Below are positions 1-8,515 of a stretch of 10,531 bases of DNA, in pieces. Each line of letters opens with the position of its first letter. The stretch's first letter is position 1. The notes under the pieces are model-generated. The model did not search any database, was not told the origin of the DNA, and was given only the letters and a program-made list of their open reading frames with translations. The stretch covers positions 1,114,217 to 1,124,747 of the forward strand of contig PJRA01000443.1 of NCBI GenBank assembly GCA_016987375.1, in the 5' to 3' direction. Both the position numbers and the translations under genes were made by a program. Source of the DNA: Brachionus koreanus (Eukaryota; Rotifera; Eurotatoria; Ploima; Brachionidae).

Positions 1-1260
1 AAACTTCTTCCTTTTTTAAAAATATTTTTTTAATTTTTTTTATCAATTTCTTGTAACAATTGGGTTTAAACGAAGGCGTAAGCCATTCGGACGAACCTAG
101 GGCCTTCCCTAAAGTATATTTTTAATAATAAATAAATAACTCGGACTTGGTTAGTAAAATAGGTCGTTGAGCGAAAAAGGTGATAATTAGAAGTGTTGTA
201 GAGTGCCGAACAAAGAGAATTAGTTTTTGTTGAATATAATTTATTTCAAGTAAAGTAAAAATAAGAAAGTGAATAATAAAAGATTAAAACATGATATTTA
301 AATACAACAGAAGGAAAAAGATCTGGACAATATGCAGGATGAGGAACAAGTTAGATCCTTCCTTCTATTTTTGCTTGACTTTTAAAAGCTTTTTTATAAA
401 ATTGTATTTCTATAAAAATAAATCAAGTTTTAATTTTTAAAAATGGTCTAAAACCTCTATTGTTAATAGCATCACCATCTAAGGCCAGTTTAAAGATGAT
501 CGGAAAATCTCCTTGGAAATTCCATCGAACAAACAACCTTTTTGTCCTCTTTTGAACACTGGCTGAGCTAGTTGAAATGGGTAAAATCATTGATTTATGT
601 CATAATAATTTCCAAAATAGATCTACTTCTCATCAAAATGAATGAATTCAACTAAAAGAAAAATTTTATGAAATTAGCTTTTTGAAACTTCGGTCTGTTT
701 TTTATGCATAAAAAAAAAATTATTGAAAGCATGAAAAATAATTGAGCTAACAAAAAAAAATTAGCTAAGTTTTCAGTTTGGTGTTTATTTTTGTTATATC
801 TAATTTTTACTAAAAAGATCAAAATAAGTCTGAAATAATTGCCGAGTCTTTTCGTTATTCCTAAAAAGTTTAATTGTAGTAGTTTTATCTAAAAGCTAAC
901 CGAAAAATATTTAAACAAATAAAAAAGTAAATAAAAATAAACAACTTGTCCATAGAGTTAAGGACTAAAGTTTGCCCATTTGGACCTAATTAAAATTAAA
1001 AGTCAGCACGCTCTTTTATTTATTTATACAAAAAAGAAAATTAAGATTTATATTTAGAGTTAATTATAGATAAAGCTAGCATTGTTCATTTTTTTATTTC
1101 AATAGATTAAGAACACAATATTTTGAATTTTGTATTGTAATTGATTAGATTTTTTGAATTTAAATTTAAAAAAAAAATAATTTAGCTAGGTTCATTTGAA
1201 GCCATAAAAAATTGATAACAAAATTCTTGAAACTTTTTAGATATTTTCCTATTTTTTAAA
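1..1260. other. Upstream flank, no recognised gene
   Basis: The sequence is strongly AT-rich with many A and T runs. Positions 60-240 and 460-560 have a less skewed composition, but I found no protein similarity or RNA gene that I could defend. A 49-codon ATG-started frame at about 291-440 shows no family features. The K2P promoter presumably lies here; no specific core element stands out. Confidence 0.4.
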
Positions 1261-1306
1261 TAGATACACATGGATTAAACACCATTGAGGAACCAAAATG
1301 ATTTAG
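1261..1306 (+). promoter_or_regulatory. Possible 3' splice acceptor and two tiny upstream ORFs before the K2P start
   Basis: A pyrimidine-rich stretch ending TTTTTTAAATAG (AG at 1262-1263) lies 47 bases before the ATG and could be the acceptor of a 5' UTR intron or of spliced-leader trans-splicing. Two minimal upstream ORFs follow: ATG GAT TAA (1270-1278) and ATG ATT TAG (1298-1306). Both end before the main start, so reinitiation could dampen translation. This is inference from sequence only; transcript start data are absent. Confidence 0.3.
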
Positions 1307-1310
1307 TAAA

Positions 1311-4300
1311 ATGGGAAGATCAAAAAATTTCAAGCTGAAACCCTACGACATACAAAGCGAGAGCACCAGTTTGTATAGCTACTCTCAAGCGTCAAAATGT
1401 TGCACCAAAGAGAACTTTTTCAAATTTTGTCGAAAATTTATTACTTTTATGATTTCAAGAGTGGGTTTAATGATCGTAATGGTGGGCTATGTGCTCGCCG
1501 GGGGCTTTATATTTGAAGCAATTGAGGCTGACTTTGAAAATAAAGCATTGGACTATAGCGAGTCAGTTCTTGAAGAAATGCTAAAGAGAATATACAAGCA
1601 GATTGAGAGCAACTCAACTAGAGTAAAAGATGATTCGTTTTATTTGTTTCTCAGACACGAGATCAGGTCTGTTAATTAATTGATATTTTTCTCATTTAAA
1701 AATAATATTTTTCCAATAGATCTTTTGGAGATTTTTTCACTAATGCTACTCTAAATGGAACTCTTACAGGCTCAATCGAGCCACAATGGGATTTTTTCGG
1801 GTCAGTTTTCTACTGTGTCACTTTGGTGTCGACCATTGGTAAGTAGAATTTAAATAATACTTTCTGAAATGATAAAATTCTCTCTAGATATTTAAAAAAG
1901 TTAATTAAGGCTATAAATGATGTTAATTAAGCAAAAAGTAAACTCTAAGATAAAATAAATAAACAAAGTAAATGAATTGATTATGCCAACAACGCTAAAG
2001 TAATTTTGGATTTAATTGCCTTAATAAAGCAAGATAAGAATAGAAACCTGTAATAAAAAAGCTTGATAAAATTTGATGCTTTTTTAAATCAAGTGGGATT
2101 TCTGAATTAAGAAACGTGCACGCAGAAATTTAGAATACTTGAAACAATTTGTGCTATAAGACAAGAAGCTAGAATTGCTGTTCTAAGGATGCTAATCTTA
2201 TTTTCTTTGATGAGTGTTTTGGACTCGAAGATGTTCACGAATTTCCAAAGAGCATCTTCTTTCGGTTTCACTTGAGACATTAATAGATGCCAGATATTTA
2301 AAATTTTCCTACTAGTAAGTCGAACTTCTTAGTTTTAATTAACGATGTCAAAATTACTTAACTTGATCGTATCATGTGTCAAAACAGATACTTATAAAAT
2401 CTATAAAAAAGTTTTTTCTATCTGAAAGTACAAAGATATTCTTTTCCTTAGATTAAAGAATTTTAAAATCAAACAGTGATTGACTAGCCGAATACAGTTC
2501 TTCTCATAAGTTTAAGACACATTTTCTTTTTTACGACTAATTTAATATGAATAAAAAAAAATTGACTTATTTATAATATTTTATTTACAAAATTAGACTT
2601 TTTGCTATCAATTAAAAAAATAAAGTAGAAAAAAATATTATCTATTACAGGAAATATTTACAATTAAACTTTATGGCGTAAAAAAACTTTCTTCTTAAAA
2701 TGTCCAATAAATATAAGACAGTCTAAAACTTAATACTTAAAACAACCCCAACCGGCTTTTAGACATGCTTTTATCCTATTTGGCATCGACTCGACTAATT
2801 TTGCGCACAATTCAACCCCTACTTCGTTCCAGTATTTATTTACTGAGCGTTCTAACTTGGCTAAATTAGGTATAGTAAGATTAGACAGTTTTTGATCATG
2901 CTAAGGCCCAAATATTCTCTATTGGATTCAAGTCCGGACTTCCAGCTGGCCATAAGATGACGGAGATTGAATTTTCACTAAACCATTTAGTGATTTAACG
3001 GGCCTTATGACATGGCGCGTTGTCTTGCTGGTAATACCAATCATCATGGTCTTTGATCAATAAATCTCTCGAGGGAATAAGTCGGTTTTCAAGTACATCG
3101 AGATAAGAATATTAATTCATTCTGTTACTGTACATTTTATACCACTCGCAGAAAAGCACCCCCATATTCCTGCTGAGCCACCAACAGCTTGAACTCTAGG
3201 TTGAATGAATCGAGTTGGGTACTTTTCAAATTTTAGCCGTCTTACTTTGACTTTGGTTTTTCTATTAATCAATTGAAAGTTAAACTCGTCACTGAAAATT
3301 ACTTTTGACCACTCATCATAAGACCAGTTCACAAATTTTTGCACCATCTCACTCTAGCTCGCCTATCTCGATCTGAAAGAAGAGGCTTCTTAGTAGCATC
3401 ATAAGAGTTTAAGCCAAACTCTAAAAGCCTTCGTGATATTGTTGAAGTACTCCTGATTTTCGAGCCGTATGATAACAGTTTAGCTTTCAAATTTCTAAGT
3501 GACAGTTTTGGATCAGCTCTTGCCATTCTATACTGACAATCAGCCACTTGGTTTCGTCAGTGATTGGTTTTTTCCCCATTTTGTAAATTTTAATTTCTAA
3601 CACGCTTGTTGAATCAAATGAATAATTTTTTTTTAAAAAACATATTTATAGACTTCAAAAATAGCTTAGTAATTATTTAAATGAGGTCTCTTGTGTTTTT
3701 TATACTTTTTGATGTTTGTTTCCTTTTTTTAAAATCTTTTCGATATAGATATAGTGGAAATTAAACTTTCTAGCCATCTTTCTTTGCGAACGACCCGATT
3801 TGTGATTGAACTAAGTTTGGCTCCCAATAGTTTTGTCGCTATTTTTTAAGTTTTACAAATTTTATTTTATGGTTTCGTATATATTTTACAAACAACTTAT
3901 CGAAAATTCAACTTTTTGAAATAATTTTTTTTCTATTATAAAGCTAGGATCAGTCTGATTTGAAATTTTACAAAAAAATTGGGAAAAATCTTGTTCACTA
4001 TTTGAAAGCTTATTGCATTCTTTTACCATGTATTCGCAAATATTTCGATTCCTCTATTGTAACATTCACGGCCTTTTAAGCCATTCATGACTTCATTCTT
4101 CAAATTGGTCTTTAAGAAAATGAGCTTTAAAAACGAAAAAGATGATAATCAGAAGGATAATGATCTGGACTACAATTTTCAATACGTGATTGAAAATTGA
4201 AATCTGTCAAATCATGAGGAATAACTAGGCAAAATCTGTTAGCTTAGTTAATTAAATAAAGATGCGAGATATGACCGGTTGTGATGTGTCATTTAATAAT

Positions 4301-7070
4301 TTACAAGTGCTAAGCTTTGGTTTGCTCTCAATTTTCATTTAATAAAATTTTTTAGTATTAAATAAACACAGAGTTTGACATATCATTTTGAACAGAATTC
4401 AATGTTTATTTTTATATCTGTTTTAAAATTCAAATACCCCAAATTTCTTATACCATTAATCCTCAATGACTTTTTTATAGTAAACAAAAAATTATCCAAA
4501 AAAGATTTTTGAAAATTTTTTTCTTATTAGTTACACATAAAATGCTTGCATTAAAAAAAAACACAAAAATTGTTCTATTAAAATTTTTTACAAGAAAAAC
4601 TTTTCTAGTCATCTTTCTTAAGTCGTTTGCTCCTCGATACAGACACCAAATGTTGATTGATTACAACAATTACTATTAAAATTTGTTTTTTCCTCTTTAC
4701 AATATCTTATTTGACAGAATAGCTGTGTTGACTAACCAGATCTTTGTCATCATTTCATTCATCATTTGAAGAATCTGAATACTCTCTGGAACTTTTTTGC
4801 ATCTTGTTTCATCTTCACTCTTATATTGATTTTCAGTATTATTATCATGAGATTCTCAGTAGTGTTGGGCAGCGGCCAACTTTGGCCGGCCAAACGACGG
4901 CCGGATTCAAGCGGGCAGTTGGCCGACCAATCTGAACGGCCGGCCACTAAACGGTCTTTAAAAAAAAACTAAAGTAAACAGATTTCAAATTGATCAAATT
5001 TTTTCAATATTAATTTTTAAATTAATTTCTAGTTTACAAATTTTCTTTAAATAATTTCAACAATAAATTTTTTTAAAATCTGTTTACTTAAGTTTTTTTT
5101 TTTAAGACCGTCTAAACACGGTCGGCTGTTTAATGACCGCTTAGACTACCGGTCACGGTCTCGGCCATTTTTTTTGGCCGACCATATGACCTATATGCCG
5201 GCCCCCAACACTTACCTCAGTCAATATCATTACAATCCCGGAATTTTTCCAGTCATTACTCCACTGTTTGCTAACTAATTAATTAATCTCTTTTAATTCG
5301 AGTTTAAAATCTTCAAAACAATTATATTTTTTCAATATTAAATCAATTATTAATAAATATTTTTTTATTGATAACTATGAAAATCAATAAAATTACACTA
5401 AACTGTCATTAAATAAATACTTTAGATTTTGATATTGGATTCCAAAATTTTATGACTCAATAATATTAAATAGAACCAATTTTTAATCTATTAACATAAA
5501 TTTTCAAATAAAATTTTTTATGTTGAATTTTTATTAATAAAAAGGATATGGTCACATTTCATGCAAGACAAAATGGGGCAAAATATTCACTATACTATAC
5601 AGCTCGATAGGAATTCCGTTAATGATGCTATTTCTGGCCAATACCGGCTCATCAACAGCAACACTATTCAAATTTATATTTAGGAAAATTAACTCTATCA
5701 AAAGAGGCTACAGGACTCGTAAGCTCAGTCGACTGAATCGAGCAGCTTGGCGCACTTACGAATTGAATGGCGGAGAGGCAGATACAGTCCGCGAGGTCGA
5801 CGAATATGAAGCTTACGAAAACAACGAGGATTTCTATCACCAAAAAGTAAATTCTATGCAGCCAAATGCCAATATTGAAAACGAGAAAAAAACTGCCCCA
5901 AAACAAGAAAAAATAATTGTGAAAAAAGTCAGAAAAATGCCTAAAAGCTGCACGGTATCAGTGAATATAGGTCTTCGCTATGTCGATATTCCAATAGAGT
6001 TTATTAAATCAATAGCCAGATCATCTAGCATGACAAAATCAAAGAGCAATCTTAGCGAGAGTAGTACGCACAAAATAGAGAATGCAATAAAAAAATCCGA
6101 GAATCCACAAATTGCCGAGGCTATGAAAAAAATCGACTCTCTAATCGAAAAGGAATCATCATCCTCAGAGCAAGAAAGTGACGCCGAAAACGACAAAACA
6201 GCATATTCATTAGATAATATAACCTTGCCTAAATTCAACTCATTTATGACAGAAAATGAGCTAAATAGCACCGAAAGACTAAATGACAATGAGTATCTTA
6301 TTTCGAACATTTTTATGTCCAAAAAATCCAAACCTTTCAAGTCCTCTTCGCTAAATGAGAAAAAAAACAAAAAAGAAATTGAAAGACCAAGAAAAATGAG
6401 TGTTTCGAAGAGTGAGTTGTTGCTTAGTGCCCACCACAATGTACTAGAGCGTCAATCTTCAGTGCGAATGAGCGAAATAAACGAGACATCTAGAATTAAA
6501 AAAGCAGATTCAAAAAATGATTTAAACTACTCGTCTCCTTCGTTGATCATTGATTTTGGCAATAAGAATCAAGCAAAATTTAAACGTCGAACCAATGTTA
6601 CCAGATCGCTGTACGGTTTAGAAAACCGAAGTTCCAAAGGTATCAAAAAACCTTACAACAAATTCAAAATGAATCAAATACCCATATACAATACGAAACA
6701 ATTAAATCTAATTTATAAGCAGTACAGACAAGAGAGAGTGGAAAAGCAAGGCGTGCCAGTTAGCTACACATTGATAATAATGCAAGTCTACTTGATATGC
6801 GGAATGTTAATTTTTAGCTCGTATGAAAAGTGGGAAAAATTGGATGCGTTGTACTTTTGTTTTGTTACCCTGACCACTATTGGTTTTGGCGATATGATAC
6901 CCGGTTCGACTTTGCTAAGTAGAAAAGCAAGCAAGAATGGTCTTTATATATCGGCACTTTACATTTTTGTTGGTTTGATCCTAATAGCCATGTGCATCAA
7001 CTTGGTCAAGAATCAAATTAAGCGAAAGATAAAATCTGTGGCAAGAAAAATTGGACTCAGCAATTGTTAA
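1311..7070 (+). CDS. Two-pore-domain potassium (K2P) channel, TRESK-like layout, three exons
   Basis: Spliced CDS 1311-1666, 1720-1838, 5545-7070; 666 aa. Both joins keep frame. Predicted plasma-membrane K+ leak channel working as a dimer (family knowledge). Seen: short N-terminus; M1 about 45-70; extracellular cap about 72-140 with N-glycosylation sequons at N101, N127 and N131; P1 with STIGYGH (156-162); M2 about 171-204 with the IGIPL motif (180-184); cytosolic loop about 205-562; M3 about 563-585; P2 with TTIGFGD (602-608); M4 about 625-649; basic tail of about 17 residues ending ARKIGLSNC. The loop is rich in Ser, Lys and Glu, with an acidic serine run (362-375), possible basophilic kinase sites (RKMS, 441-444; RQSS near 461-464) and PSLIID (490-495), which fits the calcineurin PxIxIT consensus. 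No cysteine occurs in the cap. ATG 1311 lies in AAAATGG, and no upstream in-frame start is needed. The long M2-M3 loop with a short tail resembles TRESK/KCNK18; the subfamily is inferred, the K2P class is secure. Confidence 0.93.
1667..1719 (+). other. K2P intron 1 (53 bp)
   Basis: GT-AG intron, phase 2, with donor CAG|GTCTGT and acceptor TTTTCCAATAG. Reading through the donor gives a stop at 1677-1679. Splicing restores an Arg codon (R119) and joins the cap to the sequence leading into P1. The small size suggests a genome with very short introns. Confidence 0.88.
1839..2492. other. 5' part of intron 2, mostly AT-rich
   Basis: There are no recognised domains. The one notable stretch is 2107-2280, where the minus strand has an ATG-to-stop frame of 57 codons with a hydrophobic run (residues about 31-50). 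The plus strand is also open over most of it, so this may be an old transposon piece rather than a gene. Confidence 0.35.
2493..3725 (-). mobile_element. Degenerate Tc1/mariner-type element inside K2P intron 2
   Basis: The extent is set by the transposase relic at 2730-3579 and by likely ends. The left end reads TA|CAGTTC at 2493-2500 followed by AAGTTTAAGACAC (2508-2520), similar in form to Tc1 terminal repeats next to a TA target. The right end is unclear: TGTGTTTTTTATACTTTTTG (3692-3711) could be a worn copy of the inverted repeat. An element of about 1.2 kb would be normal to slightly short for Tc1, in keeping with the N-terminal deletion in its transposase. It lies antisense to the channel gene. 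Boundaries are inferred. Confidence 0.6.
2730..3579 (-). pseudogene. Tc1-like (DD34E) transposase pseudogene
   Basis: Recognisable pieces in order from the 5' end of the minus strand: start MGKKPITDETKW (ATG 3579-3577); helix-turn-helix part with RMARADPKLSLRNLKAKL and STSTISRRLLEFGL (3547-3329 frame); VIFSDEFNF with the first catalytic Asp (codon 3290-3288); YYQQDNAPCHKA with the second Asp (3024-3022); PAGSPDLNPIENIW with the Glu (2919-2917); end LVESMPNRIKACLKAGWG and stop at 2732-2730. There are 34 codons between the second Asp and the Glu, which fits Tc1. Damage: stops at 3114-3112, 2997-2995 and 2898-2896; frameshifts near 3333 (in an A run), near 3120, near 2880 and near the N-terminus; and roughly 50-60 residues of the DNA-binding domain missing. 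It cannot encode active transposase. Confidence 0.9.
3726..4851. other. Middle of intron 2, no recognised gene
   Basis: The sequence is AT-rich with many homopolymer runs. Short open frames on both strands near 4744-4972 run partly into the foldback element and look accidental. The minus strand at 4700-4850 reads as a broken acidic Ser/Asp-rich stretch in two frames, which could be a remnant of a transposon ORF, but nothing identifies it. Confidence 0.35.
4861..5212. mobile_element. 352-bp foldback non-autonomous element (MITE), hAT-like ends
   Basis: The ends are perfect inverted repeats, AGTGTTGGG (4861-4869) and CCCAACACT (5204-5212). The end sequence resembles hAT superfamily termini. 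Flanks show an imperfect direct repeat, ATTCTCAGT (4852-4860) and TACCTCAGT (5213-5221), sharing CTCAGT, as expected from an aged target duplication of about 8 bp. Subterminal regions carry repeated GGCCGGCC/GGCCGACC-type motifs on both arms. An inner pair, 4951-4985 and 5076-5111, is nearly complementary (ACGGTCTTTAAAAAAAAAC against its inverse). No coding capacity. The GC-rich arms stand out sharply from the AT-rich host sequence. Assignment to hAT is an inference; the foldback structure is seen directly. Confidence 0.82.
4951..5111. repeat. Inner inverted repeat of the foldback element
   Basis: The left arm is 4951-4985 and the right arm 5076-5111, about 35 bases each with only a few mismatches, separated by an AT-rich loop of about 90 bases. 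In the channel pre-mRNA these arms, with the outer GC-rich arms, could pair into a long hairpin. Confidence 0.75.
5213..5544. other. 3' part of intron 2
   Basis: AT-rich sequence between the foldback element and the acceptor at 5543-5544. There is no coding signal. It contains TTAATTAATTAATT-type tracts and poorly conserved branch/pyrimidine context. Confidence 0.5.
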
Positions 7071-7200
7071 ATTTATTTCCTAAATTTTATTTATTTAAAA
7101 TTTATAAATGTCTATTTCTATTCGAATTGTTTTAATTATTATAAAAATTTTTTTTCTTTTTTTTTTTTTATTTATGTGTTTTTGAAAGTAAAGAATAAAT
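7071..7200 (+). other. K2P 3' UTR
   Basis: It follows the stop TAA (7068-7070), is AT-rich and contains a T run at about 7149-7170. The transcript probably ends soon after the AATAAA at 7194-7199. Confidence 0.6.
7194..7199 (+). promoter_or_regulatory. Polyadenylation signal AATAAA for the K2P gene
   Basis: A canonical hexamer 124 bases after the stop codon, followed by a short A/T stretch and a T-rich run (7210-7220) that could act as the downstream element. The hexamer is common in AT-rich DNA, so its use is inferred from position. Confidence 0.6.
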
Positions 7201-7452
7201 ATTTTCAATTTTTTTTTTTTCACTTTTAAAAGCTGATTGCACCTATGATTTTCAATATCATTAATAAAATACATTAAAAGCTAAAAAGATAAAATTTTAT
7301 ATATGCACAATCAGTAGACCTTTTTTTGTATGTATAAAACTTCATCATAAACTTATACAACTTGCAGAACAATTCAAAATATATTTTATAAAAATTTCTT
7401 ACATAAATAAATAAAGTAAATTTTTAATTGTTAGTAAAAAAAACATTGTGAT
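7201..7452. other. Intergenic AT-rich spacer
   Basis: I see homopolymer runs and further AATAAA-like words (for example near 7410) but no gene, RNA or repeat that can be supported. Confidence 0.5.
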
Positions 7453-7698
7453 TTGAGTCAGCTCCATAAAATCCAACTTGGTCACGACCAAGTTAAATTC
7501 ATAGACAGAAACCCAACAATCACGTCAAATAGGTTGGGCAGTCCAGCAGGTTGTACCAGAATATGTCATATGGCCATTAAAGGGCAACTGGTGCGCAGCT
7601 GTAGGGTCTGCCACGACATTTTAGTCAACCGAACAGGATGTTATTGGAAGGCGCTTGACAAGGAGACTAAAAGACTCTTTTTAATATTTATTTGTTAA
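7453..7698 (+). pseudogene. Short cysteine-containing ORF, possible transposase C-terminal remnant
   Basis: Open frame of 81 codons. It starts at a TTG and has no ATG near its 5' end, so the true start is unknown. Visible features are SNRLGSPAGCTRICHMA, then RSCRVCHDILVNRTGCYW. The spacing RxCRVC followed by about 12 residues and an aromatic-rich segment resembles the C-terminal zinc finger of piggyBac-type transposases (DDE_Tnp_1_7), but the expected second Cys pair is replaced (YWKAL) and no upstream catalytic domain is present. It sits among other transposon remains. It could also be a chance ORF or an unrelated zinc-binding fragment; I do not recognise it with certainty. Confidence 0.35.
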
Positions 7699-8084
7699 TT
7701 CTGTATCGAACTAATGCTCCTTCAGATTAAAAAACAATTTCTAAAATAAAAATAATAAATAAAAGTTAAAAGTAGTATTTTTTTTAGATTGTAAGACAAT
7801 AAAAGTTATATTAAAAATAGAAAAATACAGATTCATTGATATAGAGAAGCAGTATAAATTTTTGTTTAGATGTCTGATAGATCAGGAAAAATGGTAAGGT
7901 AGCAATTGCACAATGGAGTCGAATGTTCGAGATATCTCAATTCGAAACCGGCTTCATATTCTTCAACTAGTTTGACAACCAAAGGAAGCCCTAACATGTC
8001 TCTCACTCAATTCAAAAGAGCCACGGAATGTAAAATGTTGGAGGCAGCAGTTTAACATCTTCATAACCATCTTCAAAGCGCTAA
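7699..8084. other. Spacer before MULE fragment A, possibly its eroded 5' part
   Basis: 7699-7860 is AT-rich and featureless. 7900-8084 has more balanced composition and broken plus-strand frames (for example SNVRDISIRNRLHILQL and SPNMSLTQFK) that could be the decayed region upstream of the MULE catalytic domain. The match is too weak to call. Confidence 0.3.
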
Positions 8085-8515
8085 ATATCATTCACACTTC
8101 ATTCAAATCATATCGCAACTGATGCAAATTTTAAGCTTCTTTGGCTTAATTTTCCTGTTTTGTTATGTGCAACAACTGATAAGGATATATCATTTCATCC
8201 ATTCGGTATTTTTTTGTCCAGATATGAAATACAAGCTGAATTTGCTTTCATATTTGAAGCTTGTAAAAATTACCTTACCAGATTTATGGTCATTCATTTA
8301 ATCTCACAGTATTGTTGCAGATGACACTATGGCAATAACAAATGGTTTCAAATCAGTGTTCAATTTGGTAAAAAAGAATCGTTTCCTGGGCTCATGTAGA
8401 GAGGAAAATTGACGAGAATCTCAAAGTAATTGATAGATTAAGTTTGAACGATTTTATGAAGGCAATGGAAGGAGACTATGTTAAAATAACAATTAGCAAA
8501 AAAAAATTATCATAA
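8085..8515 (+). pseudogene. MULE-type transposase fragment A (degenerate)
   Basis: Three consecutive frames together read as a Mutator-like (MULE) catalytic domain. First frame 8085-8321: HIATDANFKLLWLNFPVLL, then TTDKDISFHPFGIFLSRYE and EAEFAFIFEAC-like sequence (actual AEFAFIFEAC), with the TDA Asp as candidate first catalytic residue. Second frame from about 8308: SIVADDTMAITNGFKSVF, with the VAD Asp as candidate second catalytic residue. Third frame from 8387: WAHVERKIDENLKVIDRL, ending at a stop at 8513-8515. Two frameshifts, near 8300 and near 8385, break it, and the terminal repeats and N- and C-terminal parts are not evident. Sequence style differs from relic B downstream, so this is a separate MULE lineage. 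Assignment is from motif recall, not a search. Confidence 0.75.

Larger units (their letters stand above)
1839..5544 (+). other. K2P intron 2 (3706 bp), splitting the P1 filter Gly codon
   Basis: The donor is ATTG|GTAAGT and the acceptor is AAAAAG|GATATGG, phase 1. Joining rebuilds Gly159, the first residue of the GYG filter, and the frame runs without break into the long third exon. An intron at this codon is a known shared feature of many K2P genes. The intron is about 70 times longer than intron 1 and contains a Tc1-like remnant and a foldback element. The polypyrimidine tract before the acceptor is weak (TTTTTATTAATAAAAAG), but no other AG nearby restores the pore sequence. Confidence 0.9.

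Noticed and set aside
291..440. 49-codon ORF upstream of the channel
   Set aside because: It is basic at its start and low-complexity at its end, with no conserved features and no supported splice link to the K2P gene.
463..560. Minus-strand reading resembling the start of a FLYWCH finger
   Set aside because: Only a few residues fit, the required W-C and C positions are not present and the frame is broken.
3750..3850. Minus-strand peptide with a helix-turn-helix look (TKLLGAKLSSITNRVVRKE)
   Set aside because: It is too short, lies outside the likely Tc1 end and does not match the segment missing from the transposase.
4700..4850. Acidic Ser/Asp-rich minus-strand reading that might be a piggyBac N-terminus
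   Set aside because: It needs at least one shift and a stop read-through, and acidic low-complexity sequence is not diagnostic.
4744..4972. Three overlapping short ORFs, two plus and one minus
   Set aside because: They run into the foldback element arm and change frame freely; no family features. The Arg/Pro/Gly-rich ends just reflect GC-rich repeat motifs.
5664..5906. 80-codon minus-strand open frame
   Set aside because: Shadow of K2P exon 3; the plus-strand reading has clear channel sequence and family motifs.
5978..6439. 153-codon minus-strand open frame
   Set aside because: It lies opposite the K2P loop, is full of Ser/Phe/Leu as expected from the complement of Lys/Glu/Ser codons, and shows no domain.
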